A DNA stretch of 5,824 nt, taken from an uncultured Collinsella sp. GTDB taxonomy: Bacteria; Actinomycetota; Coriobacteriia; Coriobacteriales; Coriobacteriaceae. The notes under the pieces were generated by a model. It was not told the DNA's origin. It worked only from the letters and a program-made list of their open reading frames with translations, and searched no databases. This document shows positions 1 to 5,824 of the stretch, in pieces. Location of the stretch: the NCBI GenBank assembly GCA_900545075.1, contig UQXT01000114.1, positions 1-5,824 of the forward strand, given 5' to 3'. A program made the translations under genes and the position numbers. Position 1 is the first letter of the stretch; each line of letters opens with the position of its first letter.

Positions 1-11
1 CGCGCACACCA

Positions 12-46
12 GGCGGGGCCGTAGGAGTTGATCCTGCGGCCCCGCC
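12..46 (+). terminator. GC-rich hairpin after the signalling operon, probable (possibly bidirectional) terminator
   Basis: Positions 12-26 pair with 32-46 in a 15-bp stem around a 5-base loop. The single non-Watson-Crick pair is T22 with G36. Read as plus-strand RNA this is a U-G wobble and the stem is unbroken; read as minus-strand RNA it is an A-C mismatch. The plus-strand side is followed by GCTTTATG, a short T-rich stretch, while the minus side runs into TGGTGTGCG with no U-tract. The hairpin lies 25 bases beyond the stop of the response regulator, so it could end that operon, but its details fit a plus-strand gene to the left of the window better. A shared terminator between converging genes is the simplest reading. 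Confidence 0.6.
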
Positions 47-71
47 GCTTTATGCCGATGCGTAATGAGCG

Positions 72-692
72 CTAGCGCTCCATGTTGGGAACGATGCTGC
101 CCTCCGTTACTGCGCGCACGGCCAAGCGCATGATGTTGTCGTAGCCGGTCTTATTGAGAATCTCCGAGATGCGGCGTTTGATGGTGCCCTCGCTCATAAA
201 CAGCTCGGCCGCGATATCGCGGCGGCTCTTACCCTCGCAGGCAAGGCGCAAGATCGACAGCTCGACATCGTCGAGGGCCGCCGTGCCCGAGAAGATGCTC
301 TCGGGCGGCTTGGGAAACGTGCAGTAACCCGCCAGCGTGGAGCGCATCACGGCGAATAGCTCGTCGATACCGACGTTCTTGTACACAAAGCTGTCGACGC
401 CCGCCTCGCGCGCCTGGTCCACAAAGGTGATTTCGGGCATACCCGTCATGATAATGACGCGGCACTCGGGCAGTTGTTCTTTAATGCGCGCCGCCGCCAC
501 GATGCCGTTTGAATCGTGTTCGGTGCACACATCCATCAGTATCATGTCCGGGCGCTCCTTGAGCGCGGCACCCAAGGCCTCGGAGGCATCGGCGATGGCG
601 GAAACAACGGTCATATCGGGCTGGTCGCCAACGGAGCGCGCCAGGCTCTCGCGCAGGATGGCCTGGTCTTCGACTATAAGGACGCGGATCAT
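72..692 (-). CDS. NarL/LuxR-type two-component response regulator
   Basis: This 206-residue cytoplasmic protein has the usual length and two-domain layout of NarL/FixJ regulators: it takes a phosphoryl group from a partner kinase and binds promoter DNA. Residues 1-120 form a receiver domain with the acidic pair E8-D9, phospho-acceptor D54 in LMDVCTEHD, switch threonine T83 in IMTG and conserved K105 in VYKN. Residues 139-206 form a LuxR-type helix-turn-helix, including GKSRRDIAAELFMSEGTIKR. The ATG at 690-692 is well supported: AAAGGAG lies 6 bases upstream (699-705), and the ATG overlaps the stop of the kinase gene as ATGA, so translation is probably coupled. The kinase encoded just upstream is the obvious partner. 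The loop after D54 is one residue longer than in NarL and lacks the usual M-P pair. The target genes cannot be told from this window. Confidence 0.93.
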   Translation of the reverse strand: MIRVLIVEDQAILRESLARSVGDQPDMTVVSAIADASEALGAALKERPDMILMDVCTEHDSNGIVAAARIKEQLPECRVIIMTGMPEITFVDQAREAGVDSFVYKNVGIDELFAVMRSTLAGYCTFPKPPESIFSGTAALDDVELSILRLACEGKSRRDIAAELFMSEGTIKRRISEILNKTGYDNIMRLAVRAVTEGSIVPNMER

Positions 693-2188
693 GAGTTTCT
701 CCTTTGGGACGTGTCGCTGGCGTTAAGCGGAATGGATACCGCAAGCGTAAAGGGCGGGGCGGCGTGGACCTCTAGGCTGCCACCCAGATCTTGCGCGGCA
801 TGCCTCATACCTGGGATACCCGTTCCCTCGCGATACGATACGGGGGCCGGAGACCCGTCGTTAGAAATCGTCATGCGTGCGACGACGTCAGCATCCGTCC
901 CCTCCTGCCACAGGCGCACATGGACCCGATGCGCCTGCGCATGCTTGGTGGCATTGGTCGAGGCCTCGCGAATAATCTGCAAAAATGCGGCGGCGACACG
1001 CGCGTCCTCAGGCAGCGCACCCTCAACATCGATCTGCACACTCACCAGGCCAAAAGCATGGACGATATCACCCAGCTGCTCTGCAGGCTCGCTGGCACCG
1101 CCACTGCGCAGGTCGACGGCGATTGAGCGCAGCAACGGGTCAATCTGCTCGAGCGACTCATCGTCCAGACGTCCCTCCTCCAAATAGCGATGGAGGATGG
1201 ACAGGCGCTGCCCGATCACGTCGTGCACGCGGGCACGCATGCGCAGGTAGGCCGCATTGTCGGCAACTTTTTTGACTTCTTCGATCTGGGTCTGGAGTTC
1301 TTTGCCCGCAAGCTCAAGCAGGTGATTGGCTTGCGCCAGGCGGTCGTGGGCATGCGCATACTCCGTCACATCCAGTCCAATAATGCGCTCAAAGAGGCGG
1401 CCCGAAACCATAACCTCGTCGTGCACAAATAGGCGAATCTCGGCGGGAGAAATCTCGACCACCGCGCGAGCCTCACCAAAACGGTCCAAGTTAATCCGCA
1501 CACGATTCCTACTGCTTTCGGGCATTTGCATGCTGAGTTTGCGAAGGTCGTTCCACGTACTGCTCATATCGCCCAGGTCGGTGGGCATATGGAGCTCTAC
1601 GAGGTTTTTGCGCATGCAGCGGTTCATGAGCAGCGGACGGCCCCTCGGGTCCAGATACAGGATGCCCACGGGGATCACGTTGATGGTTTCAATCGTCGAG
1701 AACGCGGTGATATCCTCCTGGCGGTTACGGACGTCCATCAAGAGCGCCGCGATGGAACGGAACAGGAAGAACGCTCCCTCTGCGATAAGGACAACGGTCC
1801 ACGCCGAGCCCATGGCAAAAACCACCGGCGGTGTAACGGCGACAACAAGCAGCAGCTCGACCAGCATGACGAGGCGACGATAGTGCACCATAAGTACCAC
1901 GCCGTAGGCAAAGATCGCGGCATTGAGCCACAACGCTCCGCCCATTGCCCTGGCGCAAACGTCAAGCGGTGCCACCAAATACGAGCCAGACGACGCGAAT
2001 AAGATGAGCGCCGAAATCATCAGGTGAAGCACAAGGCTCGCCTCGTAGACGCAAATCACATTACGGTTATAGGACGAGCGGCGCGATGCGATGAGCGGGA
2101 CGTGGATCGTCTGCAGGCACGCAGCCAGGGCAAAGACAACATCGAGCGCAACGATTTGGGGAAGGATGAGCGAAATCTGCATCGTCAC
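689..2188 (-). CDS. Membrane sensor histidine kinase, NarL-system type (HisKA_3-like)
   Basis: A 499-residue sensor kinase that should autophosphorylate on histidine and pass the phosphate to the regulator encoded next. Five hydrophobic segments are visible near residues 5-27, 46-67, 84-103, 105-126 and 128-150, with little extracytoplasmic sequence, so any signal is probably sensed in or at the membrane. Residues 160-275 look like a PAS-like domain (INVIPVGILYLDPRGRPLL to GLDVTEYAHAHDRL), followed by a coiled coil to about 315. H322 in RVHDVIGQRLS is the likely phospho-acceptor. The ATPase domain has an N-box (E408, N412, K415, H416), a degenerate D-box (SNDGSP, 442-447) and a G-box (GTGIPGM, 455-461, then LGG at 468-470). 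The start is GTG at 2186-2188, overlapping the upstream stop as GTGA with a GAGG 8 bases before it; an in-frame ATG at 2180-2182 is nearly as good. The end overlaps the regulator by 4 bases. Kinase assignment is firm; the ligand is unknown. Confidence 0.88.
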   Translation of the reverse strand: MTMQISLILPQIVALDVVFALAACLQTIHVPLIASRRSSYNRNVICVYEASLVLHLMISALILFASSGSYLVAPLDVCARAMGGALWLNAAIFAYGVVLMVHYRRLVMLVELLLVVAVTPPVVFAMGSAWTVVLIAEGAFFLFRSIAALLMDVRNRQEDITAFSTIETINVIPVGILYLDPRGRPLLMNRCMRKNLVELHMPTDLGDMSSTWNDLRKLSMQMPESSRNRVRINLDRFGEARAVVEISPAEIRLFVHDEVMVSGRLFERIIGLDVTEYAHAHDRLAQANHLLELAGKELQTQIEEVKKVADNAAYLRMRARVHDVIGQRLSILHRYLEEGRLDDESLEQIDPLLRSIAVDLRSGGASEPAEQLGDIVHAFGLVSVQIDVEGALPEDARVAAAFLQIIREASTNATKHAQAHRVHVRLWQEGTDADVVARMTISNDGSPAPVSYREGTGIPGMRHAAQDLGGSLEVHAAPPFTLAVSIPLNASDTSQRRNS

Positions 2189-4068
2189 TCACCCGCCCTC
2201 GGCATCAAGACGATCATGCGCAGCTGACCGGGCTCGCCCTCAAGGCGGTATGCCACGTTTCGCCCTTGCAGAGCGCCTTCGAGCTCTTGCGCAGCGGGCG
2301 TCTGCGAAAGATCTTCATCATCGTTGGAAAAAAGCGTGGCGCGCAGCTCGACACTGCATCGGTCATGGTCGCCCAAGTGATACATAAGCGCCGGATGGTC
2401 GGTGGCGTAGGCAAAAAACGCAAAGTCATACACGCAGTCGTACAGGGCGCTTACCGTACTGGCGTGCATCGGGCGCCGTATGGCGATAATCGAGGCGCAA
2501 TCGATATCGATGGTGCGCAGGTCGCTTGCGAGCTCGTTGGCGATGAGCTGAATGCGATCGCGATCAAAACCGCTCTCCCCGTGCTGTGCCAACGTGAGCG
2601 ACCCCTTGCGCTTGCAATAGGCGACGAGCATCTTGGCGCGCTGCAGCATGCGGTAACGCTCGTGCGAAGACGCTTCGTCGGTCAACGGCGGCAGCGAGCT
2701 CAGCAGGTCGTACATCCCTTCGAGCGCGCGGGCAAGTGCTTGGTCCACGTCTTGGGCAAGCAAGGTCTCTGCCTCTTGATCTGCCAAATGCGTCTTAAGG
2801 TCGTAGTCGGCGGCGAGCAGCTCGTTTTGACGCTGCAGCTCCATGCGACGATGTGCCAGCTCACGATTAAGCTCGTTGAGCTCCGACACGTCTTGGGCAA
2901 GCAGGGCCGATCCGCCCAGCAGCGGAAAGGCACGGTACATCACATTGGGATCGGACGCCACGGCAAAGGCATGGGCGCGGCCGTGCTCCTGGACCCGCAA
3001 CTCCTCGCGCACGCCTACCGGCATTGGCTTTGACACCGGCGTGGCATAGACTTCCTGCAGGTCGCGCGTTAGAACTTTGAGGTCGAGCGGCAAGGTGTCG
3101 AAGATGCCGGCGATGTCGTGATACGACGGAATGACACCGCAATCGAGACAGATTTCCATCGCCACCACGCACAGGACGCAATAGACGAGCGAAAAGTTGA
3201 GCCTCCATGCCCAGGGCACGCGCAACGCATATGAGATGGCAAAGAATGCGCCACCCAGCAACACGAGCGCCGCCGTGCCCGAAAAACGCTGGATGCAAAA
3301 GGACGAGGACCGGCCCACCAGGATAAAAAAGGCCACGAAGTCAAAGGCCGTCCACGCGAGGACGGCGAAATAACCCCAGCCGTACGTGTAATCGTTGCTC
3401 CAGGTGTCGCTTGTACGGTCAAAGCGGAAGACCTGCTGGTGAAAATCGTTGGTGAGCACAAATCCGATAAGCAGGATGGCCACAATCCACAGCGCAGCGC
3501 AGTAGCGGCGACCCAGGCGGTGTTGCTCCAGGCCCGCAAGGCGCAGACCACACAACTGGTAGAGCAGCGGAATGAGCGTCATGGGCACGTAGTACAGGTA
3601 CCACAGCACGGTGGCATAGAACGTCGTGAACGACTTGTACTTGAGAATGACTTCGATCATCCACAGGGCGCAGATGGTGGCGACGGCAACAAGGCGGCGG
3701 CGCAACACATAGTCCAAACAGCGCAGATAGACCGATACGCCCCAGATCGAAAATACAATTGCGGCGTCAAGCAGCGGGAGAGAGCTCGAATGGACGAGCG
3801 CATCCACGACCTCTTCGGACACCTCGCTATAGGCGGGCACGGCGTTAGAAAGTTTGGGGTCGAAGGCGAACAGCGCCGGCAAGACTGCCAAAAGCATGAG
3901 GAACAGCGCGGTGATGGCGCCGGCGATAGCAAAGACGCGGTGACGGTACACCTGATGTGTTATACCAACAAGGAATCGCGGCATGGCGAAGAGCCTGCCG
4001 CCCCTGGGATCCGCCACGGGTGCGGATCGGGCGGCCGCGTGGCCGATATGTCGCTCGCGGGTACCCAT
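2185..4068 (-). CDS. 7TM-histidine-kinase-like membrane sensor protein, catalytic region degenerate
   Basis: From the ATG at 4066-4068 this is a 627-residue protein. It has eight hydrophobic segments near residues 45-69, 98-121, 125-143, 153-175, 188-207, 232-252, 265-284 and 291-310: one leading helix, a 29-residue outer loop, then a seven-helix block. Motifs such as NDFHQQVFRF (207-216) and YGWGYF (229-234) resemble the N-terminal 7TM sensor region of histidine kinases. The cytoplasmic part has a PAS-like stretch (about 312-393) and a long coiled coil (about 394-452). Then comes VAYCKRKGSLTL (482-493) and a region with LYDCVYDFAF (542-551) where an ATPase N-box would fall. I see no phospho-acceptor His motif and no D- or G-box, so it is probably a pseudokinase or co-receptor for the overlapping kinase gene (GTGA junction). 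The start is uncertain: the ATG at 3982-3984 gives 599 residues with a weak GCAGG 9 bases upstream, while the one used has no Shine-Dalgarno. A TTG at 4135-4137 lies in the preceding hairpin and is unlikely. Confidence 0.8.
   Translation of the reverse strand: MGTRERHIGHAAARSAPVADPRGGRLFAMPRFLVGITHQVYRHRVFAIAGAITALFLMLLAVLPALFAFDPKLSNAVPAYSEVSEEVVDALVHSSSLPLLDAAIVFSIWGVSVYLRCLDYVLRRRLVAVATICALWMIEVILKYKSFTTFYATVLWYLYYVPMTLIPLLYQLCGLRLAGLEQHRLGRRYCAALWIVAILLIGFVLTNDFHQQVFRFDRTSDTWSNDYTYGWGYFAVLAWTAFDFVAFFILVGRSSSFCIQRFSGTAALVLLGGAFFAISYALRVPWAWRLNFSLVYCVLCVVAMEICLDCGVIPSYHDIAGIFDTLPLDLKVLTRDLQEVYATPVSKPMPVGVREELRVQEHGRAHAFAVASDPNVMYRAFPLLGGSALLAQDVSELNELNRELAHRRMELQRQNELLAADYDLKTHLADQEAETLLAQDVDQALARALEGMYDLLSSLPPLTDEASSHERYRMLQRAKMLVAYCKRKGSLTLAQHGESGFDRDRIQLIANELASDLRTIDIDCASIIAIRRPMHASTVSALYDCVYDFAFFAYATDHPALMYHLGDHDRCSVELRATLFSNDDEDLSQTPAAQELEGALQGRNVAYRLEGEPGQLRMIVLMPRAGE
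2746..2903 (-). repeat. Two exact 17-base in-frame direct repeats inside the coiled-coil region
   Basis: The 17 bases CACGTCTTGGGCAAGCA occur at 2746-2762 and again at 2887-2903, exactly 141 bases (47 codons) apart and in the same frame. Both encode LLAQDV, at residues 436-441 and 389-394 of the membrane sensor protein. They bracket most of the predicted coiled coil. This could be the trace of an internal duplication or a repeated structural turn at the two ends of the helix; the sequence between the copies is not otherwise obviously repeated. Confidence 0.6.
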
Positions 4069-4077
4069 AGTGCTTTT

Positions 4078-4083
4078 AGTGTA
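4078..4083 (-). promoter_or_regulatory. Candidate -10 element for the signalling operon
   Basis: On the minus strand the hexamer TACACT (fitting TANNNT) lies 9 bases before the ATG at 4066-4068. Transcription from it would begin only a few bases before that ATG, giving a nearly leaderless message, which would explain the missing Shine-Dalgarno there. No convincing -35 box is present at the right distance. Some promoter is expected between the glucosidase hairpin and the operon, but this particular choice is weak. Confidence 0.22.
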
Positions 4084-4134
4084 CCGACAGACGGATCGAA
4101 AAAGCGGGCCGCATGTCCCAAAATCCGCAGACGG

Positions 4135-4175
4135 CAAGGCGCCCAGCGAACATTAACTGCTCGCCGGGCGCCTTG
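4135..4175 (-). terminator. Hairpin after the 6-phospho-beta-glucosidase gene, probable terminator
   Basis: Positions 4135-4144 pair with 4166-4175 (10 bp, perfect). After one A-C mismatch, 4146-4149 pair with 4161-4164 except for the closing pair: precisely, G4146-C4164, C4147-G4163, G4148-C4162 and A4149-T4161. The loop is 11 bases. The stem begins 35 bases beyond the glucosidase stop codon. The U-tract is poor in the minus direction (TTGCCGTCT), so termination may be partial or factor-aided; the plus direction has none. It separates the metabolic gene from the signalling operon. Confidence 0.6.
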
Positions 4176-4210
4176 GTTAGGAGGCTATGAAGTTGAGTGT
4201 CTCAGCTTCC

Positions 4211-5641
4211 TTAGGACAGGTCCTCACCATTCGTTTCAATGACATGCTTGTACCAGTCGAAGCTCTTCTTCTTGGAGCGCTTGAGGGTGCCGTTGCCGGC
4301 ATCGTCGCGGTCGACGTAGATAAAGCCGTAGCGCTTGGACATCTCGCCCGTGCCGGCAGACACCAGGTCGATCGGGCCCCAGGTGGTGTAGCCCAGCAGG
4401 TCAACGCCGTCCTCGGTCACCGCGTCGCGCATCGCAGCGATATGCTGGCGCAGGTAGTCGATACGGTAGTCGTCGTTGATGGAGCCATCCTCCTCGACAA
4501 CATCCTTGGCGCCTAGGCCGTTCTCGACCACAAACAGCGGCTTCTGATAACGGTCGTACAGGTCGTTGAGCGTAATACGGAAGCCCAGCGGATCGATGGC
4601 CCAGCCCCACTGGCTCTCCTGCAGGTAGGGATTCTTGGCGCCGGCGAAGGCATTGCCCTGGGTGCGCTCGACATCGGGGTTATCGGCACCAGCGGAGCAA
4701 CGGGTGCTGTAATAGCTAAAGCTGATGAAGTCGACGGTGTTGGCGGCCAGGATCTCGCGGTCCTCGTCCGTCATGCCCACATCGATGCCCAGGCGCTCGA
4801 GCTTCTTGACGGCATAGGCCGGGTAGTAGCCGCGGCTCTGGACGTCGACGAAGAAGTAGTTGTCCTGGTTGTCGAGCTGCGCCTGGCGCACATCGCCCGG
4901 ACGGCAGCTGTAGGGATAGTAGCTACCTGCGGCAAGCATGCAGCCGATCTTGATCTCGGGGTCGATCTCGTGGGCAATCTTGGTTGCCCAAGCGCTGGCG
5001 ACGAGCTCGTTGTGGGCGGCCAGGTACTCGACGGCCTCCCTGTTCTCGCCCCCCTCAAAGACCAGACCGGCACCCATAAACGGCAGGTGCAGAATCATAT
5101 TGATCTCGTTGAAGGTGAGCCAGTACTTCACCAGACCCTTGTAGCGGGTGAAGATCGTGGTCGCGAGATTCTTGTAGAAGTCGATGAGCTTGCGGTTGCG
5201 CCAGCCGCCGTACTCCTTGATGAGGTGAATCGGGCAGTCAAAGTGCGTGATGGTCACGAGCGGCTCGATACCGTGCGCCTGACACTCGCGGAATACGTCC
5301 TCGTAGAAGGCCAGGCCGGCCTCGTTGGGCTCGGTCTCGTCACCGTTGGGGAAGATGCGGGTCCAAGCCAGGCTCATACGGAAGGTCTTAAAGCCCATCT
5401 CGGCAAAGAGAGCAATATCCTCCTTGTAGTGGTGATAGAAATCGATGCCGGTCTGCGCGGGATAGTAATAGCCGTCCTCGAAGTCGAGCATCTTGCGCTG
5501 GCCGGAGACCACCGCATAGCGCTCGGGGCCGTGCGGAGCCACGTCCACGTTGGCAAGGCCGCGGCCGTCCACGTTGTAGGCGCCCTCGCACTGGTTGGCA
5601 GCCGTCGCGCCGCCCCACAGGAAGTCATTACGGAAAGCCAT
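4211..5641 (-). CDS. 6-phospho-beta-glucosidase, glycoside hydrolase family 1
   Basis: This 476-residue cytoplasmic enzyme is full length for GH1 and should hydrolyse 6-phospho-beta-glucosides (cellobiose-6-phosphate, or phosphorylated aryl glucosides such as arbutin and salicin) to glucose-6-phosphate and the free aglycone or sugar. It starts with the GH1 N-terminal signature FLWGGATAANQCEGAY (7-22). The acid/base is E179 in TFNEIN and the nucleophile E373 in VVENGLG. The phosphate-binding loop SAGTGEMSKRYGFIY (428-442), with S428, K436 and Y438, separates the phospho-specific subgroup (BglA/AscB/BglH-like) from plain beta-glucosidases. Such substrates normally enter by a PTS permease, but none is in the window. 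The ATG at 5639-5641 has AAAGGA 7 bases upstream (5649-5654). A candidate promoter lies before it and a hairpin follows. Family and phospho-specificity are confident; the exact natural substrate and gene symbol are not. Confidence 0.96.
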   Translation of the reverse strand: MAFRNDFLWGGATAANQCEGAYNVDGRGLANVDVAPHGPERYAVVSGQRKMLDFEDGYYYPAQTGIDFYHHYKEDIALFAEMGFKTFRMSLAWTRIFPNGDETEPNEAGLAFYEDVFRECQAHGIEPLVTITHFDCPIHLIKEYGGWRNRKLIDFYKNLATTIFTRYKGLVKYWLTFNEINMILHLPFMGAGLVFEGGENREAVEYLAAHNELVASAWATKIAHEIDPEIKIGCMLAAGSYYPYSCRPGDVRQAQLDNQDNYFFVDVQSRGYYPAYAVKKLERLGIDVGMTDEDREILAANTVDFISFSYYSTRCSAGADNPDVERTQGNAFAGAKNPYLQESQWGWAIDPLGFRITLNDLYDRYQKPLFVVENGLGAKDVVEEDGSINDDYRIDYLRQHIAAMRDAVTEDGVDLLGYTTWGPIDLVSAGTGEMSKRYGFIYVDRDDAGNGTLKRSKKKSFDWYKHVIETNGEDLS

Positions 5642-5676
5642 ACATCAATCCTTTCGCACGCTGTTGTCATAGGCTC

Positions 5677-5705
5677 AGTATCCCTGCAAACAACGCGTCG
5701 CTCAA
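5677..5705 (-). promoter_or_regulatory. Candidate sigma-70-type promoter of the 6-phospho-beta-glucosidase gene
   Basis: On the minus strand, TTGAGC (5700-5705) and GATACT (5677-5682) are separated by exactly 17 bases; each matches four of six consensus positions. Transcription would start near 5670 and leave a leader of about 30 bases carrying the ribosome binding site at 5649-5654. An alternative pairing further downstream (TTGTTT with TATGAC, spacer 16) is weaker. No BglG/LicT-type antiterminator hairpin was recognised in the leader. Confidence 0.4.
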
Positions 5706-5795
5706 CGGCAATGGAGCAGGCAGATACTTCTTTTCGCGCACAGGTGCCCGGCAGCTGCCCCGTCTGACACTTTTTGATACCCGCCTGTCCAAGCC

Positions 5796-5824
5796 GCCAC
5801 AAAGGAGACAGGCACCTTTGTGGC
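5796..5824. repeat. Perfect 10-bp inverted repeat at the window edge
   Basis: GCCACAAAGG (5796-5805) is exactly mirrored by CCTTTGTGGC (5815-5824) around a 9-base loop. A second, mutually exclusive stem is possible: GCCTGTC (5783-5789) with GACAGGC (5807-5813), the latter taken from the loop. Neither side has a U-tract, so it is not a textbook terminator. It may be a REP-like dispersed element, an operator or the terminator of the gene beyond the right edge. The repeat may continue outside the window. Confidence 0.65.

Noticed and set aside
2266..3033. Plus-strand open frame of 255 codons
   Set aside because: It is antisense to the 7TM sensor protein, with no start signal or recognisable domain.
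4099..4134. Second terminator using the T5 run at 4099-4103 (minus strand)
   Set aside because: Only a 4-bp stem with a long loop can be drawn before the T run, so it is not supported.
3439..4242. Plus-strand open frame of 267 codons spanning the intergenic region
   Set aside because: Its composition is the mirror of the transmembrane coding region (rich in Gln, Arg and His), it crosses the hairpin and enters the GH1 gene; no domain is visible.
4187..4516. Plus-strand open frame with GGAGG just before its ATG
   Set aside because: The ribosome-binding-like GGAGG is only 2 bases from the ATG, and the frame runs antisense through the conserved end of the GH1 gene; the product is low-complexity and unfamiliar.
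5642..5700. Possible BglG/LicT-type antiterminator site in the glucosidase leader
   Set aside because: The leader has no sequence resembling the conserved antiterminator hairpin and no overlapping terminator.
4970..5767. Long plus-strand open frame (265 codons) opposite the glucosidase gene
   Set aside because: It lies antisense to a confidently identified GH1 enzyme, has no recognisable motif, and long mirror frames are expected in GC-rich coding DNA.
5374..5802. Minus-strand open frame overlapping the glucosidase start
   Set aside because: It is out of frame with GH1, has no family resemblance, and most of it lies within the GH1 coding sequence.
1..5824. tRNA, rRNA, CRISPR, insertion sequence or phage genes
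   Set aside because: No cloverleaf, rRNA segments, regularly spaced repeats, transposase or integrase motifs were seen; four coding genes explain nearly all of the window.

Overview
The window looks like a piece of a moderately GC-rich bacterial chromosome. I infer an actinobacterial gut anaerobe of the Coriobacteriia type (Collinsella or a relative) from the GC-rich third codon positions, the style of the sensor proteins and the phospho-beta-glucosidase. That placement is an inference from general appearance; no marker gene is present. All four convincing genes lie on the minus strand, so they read from right to left.

Right part (about 4135-5824): a complete GH1 6-phospho-beta-glucosidase. 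It has a good ribosome binding site, a plausible promoter and a hairpin just after its stop codon. Upstream of it, at the right edge of the window, is a perfect 10-bp inverted repeat that may belong to a dispersed repeat family or be the terminator of the next gene.

Left part (72-4068): a tightly packed three-gene signalling operon, transcribed in this order. First is a multi-spanning membrane protein with a 7TM-histidine-kinase-like sensor region and a cytoplasmic part that lacks recognisable kinase motifs. Second is a membrane histidine kinase with a PAS-like domain, an HD-x-x-GQ phospho-acceptor motif and a NarL-type ATPase domain. Third is a NarL/LuxR-type response regulator. Each junction is a 4-base stop/start overlap (GTGA, then ATGA), which implies translational coupling and a fixed ratio of products. 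The likely logic is that one or both membrane proteins sense a signal, the second phosphorylates the regulator, and the regulator acts on promoters that cannot be identified here. A strong hairpin follows the operon. Its base pairing and flanking bases suit a plus-strand gene coming in from the left at least as well.

The most interesting part is the signalling trio: a degenerate kinase-like 7TM receptor overlapping a second, apparently competent membrane kinase. No tRNA, rRNA, CRISPR array, transposase or phage gene was seen. There is no gap longer than 300 bases without a gene; the two real intergenic regions are 4069-4210 and 5642-5824.
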